Source: Gallibacterium anatis DSM 16844 = F 149 (lineage in GTDB: Bacteria > Pseudomonadota > Gammaproteobacteria > Enterobacterales > Pasteurellaceae). Taken from it: a stretch of 64,000 nt of DNA. The position numbers were made by a program, and so were the translations under genes. The notes under the pieces were generated by a model that worked only from the letters and a program-made list of their open reading frames with translations, searched no databases and was not told the origin of the DNA. The DNA is taken from positions 146-64,145 of the forward strand of contig NZ_KB903715.1 in the NCBI RefSeq assembly GCF_000379785.1. The letters run 5' to 3'. This document shows, piece after piece, positions 9,195 to 18,499 of this stretch. Within the stretch, counting starts at the first letter, position 1. Each line of letters opens with the position of its first letter.

Positions 9195-10085
9195 CTACTG
9201 TTTCAATTTTGGATCAAGTGCATCGCGCAAGCCGTCACCCATTAGGTTAAAGGCAAGCACAGTGAAGAGAATGGCTAAGCCCGGGAAAGTAACCACCCAC
9301 CAAGCACGTTGCACGAACTGTAACGCTTCTGCCAACATTGCGCCCCATTCCGGTGTCGGTGGTTGCGCACCGATACCAAGGAAACCGAGTGCTGCCATAT
9401 CCAAAATCGCATTGGAAAAGCCCATTGAGGTCTGTACGATTAATGGCGCGAGGCAGTTTGGCAAAATGGTAATAAACATTAAACGTAAAATACCGGCACC
9501 GGCGACACGAGAAGAGATAACGTAATCACGATTGATCTCATTTAAAACCGAAGCACGCGTTAAACGGACGTAACTCGGTAATGAGACAAAGGCGATTGCA
9601 AATGAAGCGTTGAGCAATGATGGCCCTAAAATAGCGACAATTGCAATGGCAAGCAACAGGCTCGGCAGCGCCAACATAATATCGATAATTCGCATAATGA
9701 TCATATCGACTAAACCGCCGAAATAACCGGCAATTAAACCTAAAGTAACGCCCAAAATAAAAGAGAGTGAAACCACCAACAGCCCGATGAAAAGGGATAG
9801 TCGTGCACCATAGATCAGACGGGAAAGAATATCTCTGCCGACATCATCCGTACCTAAGATATGGCTCCAATTTCCACCATCAATCCAAGCAGGCGGCAAC
9901 AGGAAGGCATCGCGAACCTGCATAATCGGATCGTGCGGTGCAATTACATCAGCAAACACGCTGATCACAAAAATAATGACAATGTATCCTAAACCGACCA
10001 CAGCGCCTTTGTTTCGGCTGAAATTGAACCAAAATTCTTGTAGCGGTGAACGAGGCGCCGGTGCGGCAAGCTCAAGGGTAGACAT
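9195..10085 (-). CDS. dppC: Dipeptide ABC transporter permease DppC
   Basis: A 296-residue inner-membrane permease with about six helices. The N-terminal OppC-type segment ([18 protein letters not shown]) is followed by [20 protein letters not shown] and the EAA loop [18 protein letters not shown] that contacts the ATPases. It pairs with DppB to form the channel. Confidence 0.95.
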   Translation of the reverse strand: MSTLELAAPAPRSPLQEFWFNFSRNKGAVVGLGYIVIIFVISVFADVIAPHDPIMQVRDAFLLPPAWIDGGNWSHILGTDDVGRDILSRLIYGARLSLFIGLLVVSLSFILGVTLGLIAGYFGGLVDMIIMRIIDIMLALPSLLLAIAIVAILGPSLLNASFAIAFVSLPSYVRLTRASVLNEINRDYVISSRVAGAGILRLMFITILPNCLAPLIVQTSMGFSNAILDMAALGFLGIGAQPPTPEWGAMLAEALQFVQRAWWVVTFPGLAILFTVLAFNLMGDGLRDALDPKLKQ

Positions 10086-10096
10086 AAATTAAATCC

Positions 10097-11107
10097 TTAT
10101 TTGCGGTATCTAATACGAGGATTGACCACACCATATAACAGATCGACCAATAAATTGACGAGAATAATGATGGTGGCAATAATCAACACGGCACTTTGTA
10201 CGACCGGATAATCTCTGGCACGAATGGCTTCAATAACCCATTTACCGATGCCCGGCCAAGAGAAAATGGTTTCGGTAAGAATCGCACCGGATAATAACTG
10301 ACCGACAATCAGCCCGATGACGGTAACTACCGGTATTAATGCGTTACGCAGTGCGTGCACAACAATAACACGCATTGATGACAACCCTTTAGCACGCGCA
10401 GTGCGGATATAATCTTCGCCAAGCACTTCCAACATAGAGGAGCGGGTCATTCTTGAAATCACCGCTAACGGAATAGTGCCAAGCACAATAGAAGGGAGAA
10501 TTAAATGCATCACCGCCGATTTAAATGCACCGGGTTCGCCGGATAACCAGCTGTCAATCAACATAAAACCGGTTACGGAATCGACCCAATATTCCGCATC
10601 AATGCGACCGGACACCGGCGTTAAATTCCATTGTACCGATACCAACAACATCAATAATAAGCCCCACCAGAAAATCGGCATAGAGTAGCCGGTGAGGGAA
10701 ATTGCCATTACCGAGTGATCAAATATCGACCCTCGTTTAATCGCTGCCAAAATACCGATTGGAATGCCGATAATGACGGCAAATAAAATGGCGAAAACGG
10801 CAAGTTCGATGGTGGCAGGGAAGAGTGACAGAAATTCATCCAAAACCGGCACATTGTTTTTAAAGGAAGTACCGAAATCACCGTGGGCAATGCCTTTTAA
10901 ATAATCGAAATATTGTTCAGGTAAAGATTTATCAAGCCCTAATTGATGCATCATTTGTTGATGAACTTCCGGACTTAAACCACGTTCTCCCATACGAATT
11001 TCGATTGGATCACCGGGAATGAGATGAATAAGAGCGAAAGTGAGTAAAGTGATGCCAATAAATGTTGGAATCACCATCGCTACCCGTTTGAAAATAAATC
11101 GAAACAT
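10097..11107 (-). CDS. dppB: Dipeptide ABC transporter permease DppB
   Basis: A 336-residue inner-membrane permease. MFRFIFKRVAMVIPTFIGIT is the typical OppB/DppB start; GLSSMRVIVVHALRNALIP is the EAA loop and FSWPGIGKWVIEAIRARDYP the conserved C-terminal part. I choose the ATG at 11107 because the preceding six codons (from 11125) are outside the family alignment. It is separated from dppA by a strong hairpin at 11134-11159. Confidence 0.94.
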   Translation of the reverse strand: MFRFIFKRVAMVIPTFIGITLLTFALIHLIPGDPIEIRMGERGLSPEVHQQMMHQLGLDKSLPEQYFDYLKGIAHGDFGTSFKNNVPVLDEFLSLFPATIELAVFAILFAVIIGIPIGILAAIKRGSIFDHSVMAISLTGYSMPIFWWGLLLMLLVSVQWNLTPVSGRIDAEYWVDSVTGFMLIDSWLSGEPGAFKSAVMHLILPSIVLGTIPLAVISRMTRSSMLEVLGEDYIRTARAKGLSSMRVIVVHALRNALIPVVTVIGLIVGQLLSGAILTETIFSWPGIGKWVIEAIRARDYPVVQSAVLIIATIIILVNLLVDLLYGVVNPRIRYRK

Positions 11108-11133
11108 AAAATTCTCATTAAACAATTAAAAGA

Positions 11134-11159
11134 TTCTTGCCATCAAGTGATGGCAAGAA
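11134..11159 (-). promoter_or_regulatory. Intercistronic hairpin between dppA and dppB
   Basis: A perfect 11-bp stem (TTCTTGCCATC / GATGGCAAGAA, 4-nt loop) with no long T-run after it on the coding strand. Such structures after a binding-protein gene protect upstream mRNA or partly stop transcription, making binding protein more abundant than permease. A second weaker stem (TTATCA...TGATAA) lies at about 11166-11188. Confidence 0.7.
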
Positions 11160-11200
11160 AGGTTGTTATCATTATAAAAGTGATAATATAGCGATTGTAA

Positions 11201-12796
11201 TTATTCTAAGTCAACGCCGTAGAACGGGTGAAGTGAGAATGGGTTAATAACATAATTCTTCACTTCTTTACGAGTCGGCTCATAAACAGTTGAGTGTGCA
11301 ATCGTGATCCAAGGCGCTTGCTCTTTGAAGATCACCTGCGCCTGTTTATAAAGCTCGGTACGTTTAGCCAAGTCGGTAGATTGCACCGCTTCACGAATTA
11401 ATTTATCAAACGGTTCGTAACAGAATTTGGCATAGTTTGAACCTTGCTCTTTGGCAGCACAGCTTAACAATGTACCTAAGAAGTTGTCGGGGTCACCGTT
11501 ATCACCGTTCCAACCCATCATACCGCTCGGATCTTCACCTTTACGCATACGCTGCAAATATTCACCCCATTCGTAGCTGACGATTTTGGCGTCAACACCG
11601 ACTTTTTTCCAGTCTGCTTGAATCATTTCCGCCATACGACGTGCGTTCGGATTATATGGACGAGAAACCGGCATCGCCCAAAGTTCGGTGCTGAACCCTT
11701 TTTCAAAACCAGCCTCTTTTAGCAGTTGTTTGGCTTTTTCAGGATTGTATTCATAATCTTTAATATCGTCATTGTAAGACCACATTGTCGGTGGAATTGG
11801 GTTTTTCGCAATTTGACCTGTTCCTTGATAAACCGCATCCATAATGGCTTGTTTATTGACCGCATAACTTAATGCTTGACGCACTTTAACATTATCAAAT
11901 GGCGGTTTAGTCACATTAAAGTTTAAATAACCGATGTTAAGTCCTGCTTTTTCGTGAACGGTAATGTCAGGGTTTTTCTTCATATCGGCAATATCCGCCG
12001 GATTCGGATAAGGAATAACGTGGCATTCACCTTTTTTCAATTTTGCATAACGAACGGAAGGATCCGGCGTAATGGCAAAGACAAGACGATCAATTTTTGC
12101 TTTGCCTTCCCAGTAGTCAGAAAAGGCTTTATAACGAATCAACGCATCTTTTTGATAAGACACTAATTCAAATGGTCCGGTTCCGATTGGTTGAGTATCG
12201 ACTGCATCCGGTTTGCCTAAAGCCAACATTTTATCGGCATACTCTTTTGAAAGAATAGACGCAAAGTCCATCGCGACATTAGCAAGGAACGGTGCATTAG
12301 GTGCTTTTAGAGTAAAGCGAACGGTGTAATCATCAATTTTTTCAATTTTATCAATGATATTCGGCATATCCATACCGATAAAATATTCATAAGTTCCGCC
12401 GGAAACTTTGTAATATGGATTATTTTTATCTAATTGACGATTAAATGAGAACAACACATCGTCAGCGTTAAAATCACGGGTTGGTTTAAAGAGTTTATTT
12501 GATTGGAATTTTACGCCTTTACGGAGATGGAAAGTGTACACTTTGCCGTCATCTGAAATATCCCAACTTTCTGCCAATGACGGGATCACATTAGTTTTAC
12601 CACGTTCAAAAGTGGTTAAGCGGTTATAAATGGCTTGTCCGCTGGCATCAATGGAGGCACCGTCTGTTACTAATTGTGGGTTGAATGCTGAAGGGGAGGC
12701 TTCTAAACAGTAAACTAATGTTTTGGGTGCAGCGAATGCCGCAGTAGAAAGAGAGAGCGCCAACACGGTAAGTGATAGCTTAGTTAATTTTTTCAT
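11201..12796 (-). CDS. dppA: Dipeptide-binding periplasmic protein DppA
   Basis: A 531-residue SBP family 5 protein that captures dipeptides, and in this family sometimes heme, in the periplasm. The signal peptide is MKKLTKLSLTVLALSLSTAA ending at AFA-AP. There is no Cys after cleavage, so it is not a lipoprotein like HbpA of Haemophilus. Conserved features include LVYCLEASPSAFNPQ, WDISDDGKVYTFHLRKGVKF and MMGWNGDNGDPDNFLGTLLS. First gene of dppABCDF. A GcvB-complementary CA-rich stretch lies just upstream of its ribosome binding site. Confidence 0.95.
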   Translation of the reverse strand: MKKLTKLSLTVLALSLSTAAFAAPKTLVYCLEASPSAFNPQLVTDGASIDASGQAIYNRLTTFERGKTNVIPSLAESWDISDDGKVYTFHLRKGVKFQSNKLFKPTRDFNADDVLFSFNRQLDKNNPYYKVSGGTYEYFIGMDMPNIIDKIEKIDDYTVRFTLKAPNAPFLANVAMDFASILSKEYADKMLALGKPDAVDTQPIGTGPFELVSYQKDALIRYKAFSDYWEGKAKIDRLVFAITPDPSVRYAKLKKGECHVIPYPNPADIADMKKNPDITVHEKAGLNIGYLNFNVTKPPFDNVKVRQALSYAVNKQAIMDAVYQGTGQIAKNPIPPTMWSYNDDIKDYEYNPEKAKQLLKEAGFEKGFSTELWAMPVSRPYNPNARRMAEMIQADWKKVGVDAKIVSYEWGEYLQRMRKGEDPSGMMGWNGDNGDPDNFLGTLLSCAAKEQGSNYAKFCYEPFDKLIREAVQSTDLAKRTELYKQAQVIFKEQAPWITIAHSTVYEPTRKEVKNYVINPFSLHPFYGVDLE

Positions 12797-12807
12797 AATT
12801 TCTCCAA

Positions 12808-12822
12808 GTTGTGTGTGTTTGC
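12808..12822 (-). promoter_or_regulatory. GcvB sRNA target site in the dppA leader
   Basis: On the mRNA strand this reads GCAAACACACACAAC immediately 5' of the GGAG of dppA. It is complementary over GCAAACACA to the GU-rich R1 region of the GcvB RNA at 48677-48690. dppA is a known GcvB target in enteric bacteria; here the pairing is inferred from sequence. Confidence 0.75.
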
Positions 12823-12987
12823 CATCGTTTTTATTGAAAAACGCATTTATTTAGTAGACAAAAACCTTTCTTTGTCAAGGGATATTTAACTAAGTTTAAA
12901 TAAGTGGGTAAAAAGTGGTCATTAAAATCAAGAAATCACAACAAAAGTCATAATAAAAATAAATGTTTATTTATTGTTAATAAATTA

Positions 12988-13003
12988 TTTGAAATGTGTC
13001 ACA
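12988..13003. promoter_or_regulatory. Probable CRP site between dppA and putA
   Basis: TTTGAAATGTGTCACA fits TGTGA-N6-TCACA with one mismatch in the left half. It lies 86 bp before putA and about 190 bp from dppA in a 292-bp AT-rich divergent region, and could activate either gene. Confidence 0.5.
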
Positions 13004-13088
13004 GTTTTAAACAAATGCACTTTATTATTTGTGGTGATTACTTTAAATTCGTAACAGTTAATTAACAATATGTGTTTGCGGAGCAAAA

Positions 13089-16000
13089 ATGAATTACCAA
13101 TATGCCAATGATCTCAGCCAAAAATCAAAATTACGTCAATTAATCAGTCAACATTACGCCTGTCCGGAACAGGAAGCGGTACAACGCTTGCTCGCCACAT
13201 TATCTTTTGATGAACAACAACAACATCGTATCGATAATGTTGCGCGCGAACTGATTACGAAAGTGCGTGCCAAAAAACAGAAACATTACGGCGTTGATGC
13301 CTTGATGCACGAATTTTCTTTAGGCTGTGACGAGGGCATTGCCTTGATGTGTTTGGCGGAGGCGTTGTTGCGTATTCCGGATGCGGAAACGAGATATGCA
13401 TTGATTAACGATAAATTACAGCTTGGTAATTGGCGTTCTCATATTAAAAAATCGGGGTCATTATTTACCAATGCTGCCAGTTACGGTCTGCTTTTAGGCA
13501 GTAAAATCAGCGCTTCCTTGAGTGAAGAAGCGCTCTCTTCGGCATTAATGAAAAGTTTTTCTCGTTTATCTGCGCCGCTAATGAAATTAGCGATTGAAAA
13601 AGCGATGGGCATTTTGGGCAATCAATTTGTTACCGGCGAAACAATGGAAGAGGCATTAAAAAACATTATACCTCGAGAAAAAATAGGCTACCGTTTCTCT
13701 TTTGATATGTTGGGCGAAGCGGCAATGACAATGGCGGATGCCGACCGATATATGCAAGATTATGTGGAGGCGATTGATGCGGTCGGTCGTCAATCGGCAG
13801 GTCGCTCATTGTATGATTCCAATGGTGTGTCGGTGAAACTGTCCGCTATTCATCCACGTTATTTCCGTTCGCAACAACAGCGGGTAATGGATGAACTTTA
13901 TCCTCGATTGAAAAAACTGTTTTTATTGGCAAAACAGTACAATATCGGTTTGAATATTGATGCGGAAGAGGCTTCTCGACTTGAACTTTCTTTAGATTTA
14001 TTAGAAAAACTGTTGCAAGATCCTGACTTGGCCGGCTTTGATGGTATTGGCTTTGTGGTTCAGGCTTATTCAAAACGTTGTCCGTTTGTGTTGGATTACA
14101 TTATTGAAATGAATCGCCGTTATCAACGAAAAATGATGGTGCGTTTGGTAAAAGGCGCATATTGGGACAGTGAAATTAAATGGGCACAGACGGAAGGCGT
14201 TTCCGGTTTTCCGTTGTACACCAGAAAAGTGCATAGTGATATTTCTTATATCAGCTGTGCCAAAAAATTACTGGCAGCGCAGGATGTGATTTATCCACAA
14301 TTTGCAACCCATAATGTGCAGACGCTCGCAACCATTTACGAATTGGGTCAGGATAAAGAATTTGAATTTCAATGTTTGCACGGAATGGGCGAAACGCTGT
14401 ATGACAATGTTGTCGGGCCGCAACAATTCAATCGTCGTGTGCGCGTGTATGCGCCGGTGGGAACGCATCAAACATTGTTGGCTTATTTAGTGCGCCGTTT
14501 GTTGGAGAACGGTGCCAACTCTTCTTTTGTTCACCAATTAATTGACGACAATATTTCTGTTGAAGAGTTAATTGAAGCACCGTGGGAAAAAGTGAAGAAA
14601 TTTAATGGTTTGCCGAATAAAGCAATTAAATTGCCGGCGGAATTATTCCCACAACGCCAAAATTCTCAAGGCTTCAACTTAAATGATGAAATGGATTTGG
14701 CTCGCTTGGAACAGGCATTAAATAAAGCGGAGTATGGCGACGTTCACTCGCTTTGTGCAACCGATGCGGATATTTCACACAGTTATAAAGCCATTAATCC
14801 GGCGCAGTCGGCGGATAGATTGGCAACAATCGATTTTATGTCTACTTCGTCAGCCGCTGAGGTTTTTTGTGCGGCACAACAAAGTAAATGGGCGGAAAAA
14901 TCGGTACAGGAACGAGCCGAAATTTTAGAAAAAGCAGCCGATCTTTATCAGCAGAATTTCGGTTTATTGATTAAATTAGCGATTGAAGAAGCAGGGAAAA
15001 CCTTACCGAATGCGATTGCAGAGCTGAGAGAGGCAGTCGATTTTTTACGTTACTATGCAGAACAAATTAAATCATTATCCGCAAAAGAGATGTTGGCACC
15101 GCCATTGGGTACTATTTTGTGTATTTCGCCTTGGAATTTCCCATTGGCAATTTTCACCGGACAGCTGGCAGCAGCATTGGCGGCAGGAAATAGCGTAGTG
15201 GCGAAGCCGGCGGAACAAACTTCAATGATTGCTTATTATGCAGTGAGATTGTTGCATCAAGCGGGCGTTCCTCGTGATGCATTGCAATTAACATTGGGCA
15301 ATGGCGAGTTAGGTGCAGCATTGGTTGCGCAGCCGTTTAACGGGGTAATGTTCACCGGCTCAACAGAAGTGGCACATTTAATTAATAAGCAGTTGATTAC
15401 TCGTGAAAATCAGCCGGTATTTATCGCAGAAACTGGTGGTTTAAACACAATGGTGGTCGATTCTTCGGCATTATTGGAACAGGTTATTACTGATGTATTG
15501 GCTTCTGCGTTTGATTCAGCCGGTCAACGCTGTTCCGCATTACGTATTTTGTTGGTACAAGAGGATATTGCCGATCGTCTATATCAAATGCTTACCGAAG
15601 CCATGCAGGAGCTGGTCATCGGTAATCCAAAATATCTCAATACGGATATTGGGCCGGTAATTGATCAGGAAGCACAACAAAAATTACTTGATTATCAAGC
15701 AAGTGTGCGTAAAATCGCACGTCGCCATTTTGAATTGTTTGCACCGGCATCCGGCTATTTTGTGGCGCCGTCAATTTATGAGATTGGTTCATTACAGCAG
15801 ATTACACACGAAGTTTTTGGGCCGATTTTGCATTTTGTACGTTATAAACCGCAAGATCTTGCTGCTTTGTTACAACAGATTAATGCAAAAGGTTATGCGC
15901 TGACCGGTGGTTGCCATAGCCGAATTCAGCAAGCGATTAAAATGGTCGAAGACAATCTACAATGCGGTAATTTCTATATCAATCGAAATATTGTCGGTGC

Positions 16001-16529
16001 GGTGGTCGGGGTGCAACCGTTTGGCGGGCACGGTTTATCCGGAACAGGACCGAAAGCGGGCGGTGAATTATATGTTCAACGTTTGACGCGAACAACGCAA
16101 TATTATTCTTCTTTAGCGGAAGTGCCGAAAACCGTACCGAGCATTACCGGAGAATTGAATACCATTGATTATAAAACAACATCAGTGTTGTTGTTGGGCG
16201 ATGATGCCGCACGTTTGATGTCAGCATATCAGTATCTGCAACGTTCCGGATTTAAGGTGGTCGTGGAAGAGGATAATCTACTGTTAACACATCAATTACC
16301 GGATTTAACTGCGCGTAAAGCGAACGAATATTATCAAAAAGGCGTGTTTGTCTCGCCAATCAGTCAGGAGAAACGAATGGCATTAGCACAACAAAATCCA
16401 TTTATTTTCTGCCTATATGATTGGACACAGCATCAAGATATTACGTTGTTATATCACGAATTTTCACGTAGTGAGAATATTGCGGCCGCAGGCGGAAATG
16501 CGACACTGATGGCTATTGAAGAACAATAA
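13089..16529 (+). CDS. putA: Bifunctional proline dehydrogenase / P5C dehydrogenase (PutA)
   Basis: Oxidises proline to glutamate in two steps: FAD-linked proline dehydrogenase, then NAD-linked glutamate-semialdehyde dehydrogenase, on the inner face of the membrane. PRODH motifs lie at about residues 230-480 (GVSVKLSAIHPRY, LNIDAEEASRLELSLDLL, MVRLVKGAYWDSEIKWAQ, YPQFATHNVQT). The aldehyde dehydrogenase half covers about 570-1015 with CISPWNFPLAIFTG, the base Glu781 (FIAETGG) and catalytic Cys815 (SAGQRCSALR). A further C-terminal segment follows to residue 1146. The N-terminal ribbon-helix-helix of enteric trifunctional PutA (about 1320 residues) is absent, so it should not self-repress. putP follows after 23 nt. 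Confidence 0.95.
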   Translation: MNYQYANDLSQKSKLRQLISQHYACPEQEAVQRLLATLSFDEQQQHRIDNVARELITKVRAKKQKHYGVDALMHEFSLGCDEGIALMCLAEALLRIPDAETRYALINDKLQLGNWRSHIKKSGSLFTNAASYGLLLGSKISASLSEEALSSALMKSFSRLSAPLMKLAIEKAMGILGNQFVTGETMEEALKNIIPREKIGYRFSFDMLGEAAMTMADADRYMQDYVEAIDAVGRQSAGRSLYDSNGVSVKLSAIHPRYFRSQQQRVMDELYPRLKKLFLLAKQYNIGLNIDAEEASRLELSLDLLEKLLQDPDLAGFDGIGFVVQAYSKRCPFVLDYIIEMNRRYQRKMMVRLVKGAYWDSEIKWAQTEGVSGFPLYTRKVHSDISYISCAKKLLAAQDVIYPQFATHNVQTLATIYELGQDKEFEFQCLHGMGETLYDNVVGPQQFNRRVRVYAPVGTHQTLLAYLVRRLLENGANSSFVHQLIDDNISVEELIEAPWEKVKKFNGLPNKAIKLPAELFPQRQNSQGFNLNDEMDLARLEQALNKAEYGDVHSLCATDADISHSYKAINPAQSADRLATIDFMSTSSAAEVFCAAQQSKWAEKSVQERAEILEKAADLYQQNFGLLIKLAIEEAGKTLPNAIAELREAVDFLRYYAEQIKSLSAKEMLAPPLGTILCISPWNFPLAIFTGQLAAALAAGNSVVAKPAEQTSMIAYYAVRLLHQAGVPRDALQLTLGNGELGAALVAQPFNGVMFTGSTEVAHLINKQLITRENQPVFIAETGGLNTMVVDSSALLEQVITDVLASAFDSAGQRCSALRILLVQEDIADRLYQMLTEAMQELVIGNPKYLNTDIGPVIDQEAQQKLLDYQASVRKIARRHFELFAPASGYFVAPSIYEIGSLQQITHEVFGPILHFVRYKPQDLAALLQQINAKGYALTGGCHSRIQQAIKMVEDNLQCGNFYINRNIVGAVVGVQPFGGHGLSGTGPKAGGELYVQRLTRTTQYYSSLAEVPKTVPSITGELNTIDYKTTSVLLLGDDAARLMSAYQYLQRSGFKVVVEEDNLLLTHQLPDLTARKANEYYQKGVFVSPISQEKRMALAQQNPFIFCLYDWTQHQDITLLYHEFSRSENIAAAGGNATLMAIEEQ

Positions 16530-16552
16530 CCACCATTTTATAGGGGAAAAGT

Positions 16553-18058
16553 ATGCAGAATTATCAAATCTACACAGCTTTTGGTTTATATCTGTTTGTG
16601 ATTTTAGGTATTGGCGTTTACGCTTATTACTCAACAAAAAACTTTAATGATTATATTTTGGGCGGACGTAAAATGGGGAGCTTTGTGACGGCGATGTCTG
16701 CCGGTGCCTCCGATATGTCCGGTTGGCTGTTGCTTGGACTACCCGGTGCGATTTTCATTACCGGCTTGTCGGAAGCGTGGATCGCAGTCGGGTTAACGGT
16801 AGGGGCTTATTTTAATTACCGTATTGTTGCCGGACGTTTGCGTATTTTCACTGAGCATTATGGCAATGCGTTAACCTTGCCGGAATTTTTTGCTGCGCGT
16901 TTTCCTTATCGTGCTAAATCATTAAAAATTATCTCTTCCTCAGTGATCCTCTTTTTCTTTACCATTTATTGCGCTTCAGGCGTGGTGGCTGGTGCAAAAC
17001 TGTTCCAAAGTCTGCTTGGTATTGATTATGGTACCGCATTAATTTTTGGTGCGGTTGCGACCATTGCTTATACCTTTATCGGCGGTTATTTAGCCATCTC
17101 CTGGAGTGATACCATTCAAGCCTCTTTGATGATTTTCGCATTATTGTTGGCACCGGTGATTGTGCTGTTGAACATCAGCTGGGATGAAATTTCTACTGCG
17201 TTGGCTTTAAAGTCGGAACAGACCGGCATTCCTTATTCAAACTGGCTGTATAACGTTTCCGGCATTGGCGTGATTTCCGCGCTTTCTTGGGGCTTAGGTT
17301 ATTTCGGTCAGCCACATATTTTGGCGCGTTTTATGGCGGCAAGCTCTGTTCAGGCGTTAGAAAAAGCCAGAGTAATAGGCATTACTTGGATGTTACTCTG
17401 TTTGGGCGGTGCTTGTGCAGTGGGCTATTTCGGTTTGGCTTATTTTGAAGTGAAAGGTGTAATGTTGGATTCTGCGGAGTCTGTTTTCATTGAAGTTTCC
17501 AAAGCCATTTTTAATCCGTGGATTGTCGGCATTGTCTTATCCGCCATTTTAGCCGCAATTATGAGTACCTTGTCCGCACAATTTTTAATGTGTTCGGCGG
17601 CACTTACTGAAGATTTCTATCACGGTTTTTTACGCAAAAATGCTTCCAGTAAAGAGCTGGTTTGGGTTGGGCGTATTATGGTGTTAATTATTGCCGTGAT
17701 TGCAATTGCGATTGCTCAAGATCCGAATTCACGTGTGATGGGATTGGTTTCCTATGCGTGGGCAGGATTTGGGGCTTCATTCGGGCCATTGGTGATAATG
17801 TCTTTATTTAACCGTAATATCACTTCCAATGCGGCATTATGGGGAATGATTGCCGGCGCAGTAACGGTGGTGGCGTGGAAACCATTAATGCAAACTTTAA
17901 ATTGGACGGATATTGCCAATCTTTATGAAATTATTCCGGGCTTTTTAGCCTGCTCAGTTGTTACCGTTACTTCATCATTATTTTCTCCGGTGGCGAAAGA
18001 TGTTGCGGAACGGTTTGATGTTGCGGTTGATCATTTCAATTCGCAAAAGAGTTTGTAA
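16553..18058 (+). CDS. putP: Sodium/proline symporter
   Basis: A 501-residue inner-membrane SSS-family transporter importing proline with Na+. It begins MQNYQIYTAFGLYLFVILGI and shows the PutP landmarks SAGASDMSGWLLLGLPGAIF (Na+/proline site) and WGLGYFGQPHILARFMAA. AGGGGAAAAG lies before the start. It forms an operon with putA, supplying its substrate, and is closed by the terminator at 18098. Confidence 0.96.
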   Translation: MQNYQIYTAFGLYLFVILGIGVYAYYSTKNFNDYILGGRKMGSFVTAMSAGASDMSGWLLLGLPGAIFITGLSEAWIAVGLTVGAYFNYRIVAGRLRIFTEHYGNALTLPEFFAARFPYRAKSLKIISSSVILFFFTIYCASGVVAGAKLFQSLLGIDYGTALIFGAVATIAYTFIGGYLAISWSDTIQASLMIFALLLAPVIVLLNISWDEISTALALKSEQTGIPYSNWLYNVSGIGVISALSWGLGYFGQPHILARFMAASSVQALEKARVIGITWMLLCLGGACAVGYFGLAYFEVKGVMLDSAESVFIEVSKAIFNPWIVGIVLSAILAAIMSTLSAQFLMCSAALTEDFYHGFLRKNASSKELVWVGRIMVLIIAVIAIAIAQDPNSRVMGLVSYAWAGFGASFGPLVIMSLFNRNITSNAALWGMIAGAVTVVAWKPLMQTLNWTDIANLYEIIPGFLACSVVTVTSSLFSPVAKDVAERFDVAVDHFNSQKSL

Positions 18059-18097
18059 TCATTCGATTTTTTGCTAGTAAAGATAAGTAGAGCATTT

Positions 18098-18125
18098 GGG
18101 CTGAGTAAAATCAGCCCCTTTTTTA
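18098..18125 (+). terminator. Rho-independent terminator of putAP
   Basis: Stem GGGCTGA / TCAGCCC, loop GTAAAA, followed by CCTTTTTT. Confidence 0.9.
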
Positions 18126-18217
18126 AGCAGTTGTCGTCATTTTTGCCGAAAATGCTTGACGATTTGCCGGAAAGTGAATATATTGCGCACCTAATTTCTG
18201 AATGAAATCCTCAAAAC

Positions 18218-18307
18218 GGTGAGATGTCCGAGTGGTTGAAGGAGCACGCCTGGAAAGTGTGTATAGGGGAAACTCTATCGAGGGTTCGAATCCCTCTCTC
18301 ACCGCCA
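18218..18307 (+). tRNA. tRNA-Ser (anticodon GGA)
   Basis: A 90-nt class II tRNA. The acceptor stem GGTGAGA pairs with TCTCACC (18297-18303), followed by discriminator G and encoded CCA. The anticodon stem CACGC / GTGTG holds the loop CTGGAAA with anticodon GGA at 18252-18254. A long variable arm (ATAGGGGAAACTCTAT) and the T loop GGTTCGAATCC are clear. It reads UCC and UCU. Confidence 0.97.
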
Positions 18308-18438
18308 TTTATTTCCTTAAAAAATTTTCTTATATAACCCTTTTTCTCTTATTTCCATTAAGTTTTTATTAAACATTTTGGAATATCCGGAATAGTTGAA
18401 ACGCTACGGTATTGAAAAATCTTTTTGCAAGAAAAAAG

Positions 18439-18470
18439 AAAACCTGCAATTTAAAGCTATTGCAGGTTTT
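18439..18470 (-). terminator. Terminator of glpFK
   Basis: A 12-bp perfect stem AAAACCTGCAAT / ATTGCAGGTTTT with an 8-nt loop. On the minus strand it is followed by CTTTTTTCTTG, in the right place after glpK. The rest of 18308-18499 shows nothing else that I recognise. Confidence 0.8.
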
Positions 18471-18499
18471 GATTACAATTAAGAAACGGTTAATTTAAG

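Noticed and set aside
12900-12935. AAAAAGTGGTCATTAAAAT as an uptake sequence
   Set aside because: It lacks the CGG of the AAGTGCGGT core; at best a degenerate copy.
18123-18308. 61-codon ORF antisense to tRNA-Ser
   Set aside because: The [10 protein letters not shown]-type product is the well-known artefact of translating a tRNA-Ser on the opposite strand; the tRNA is complete.
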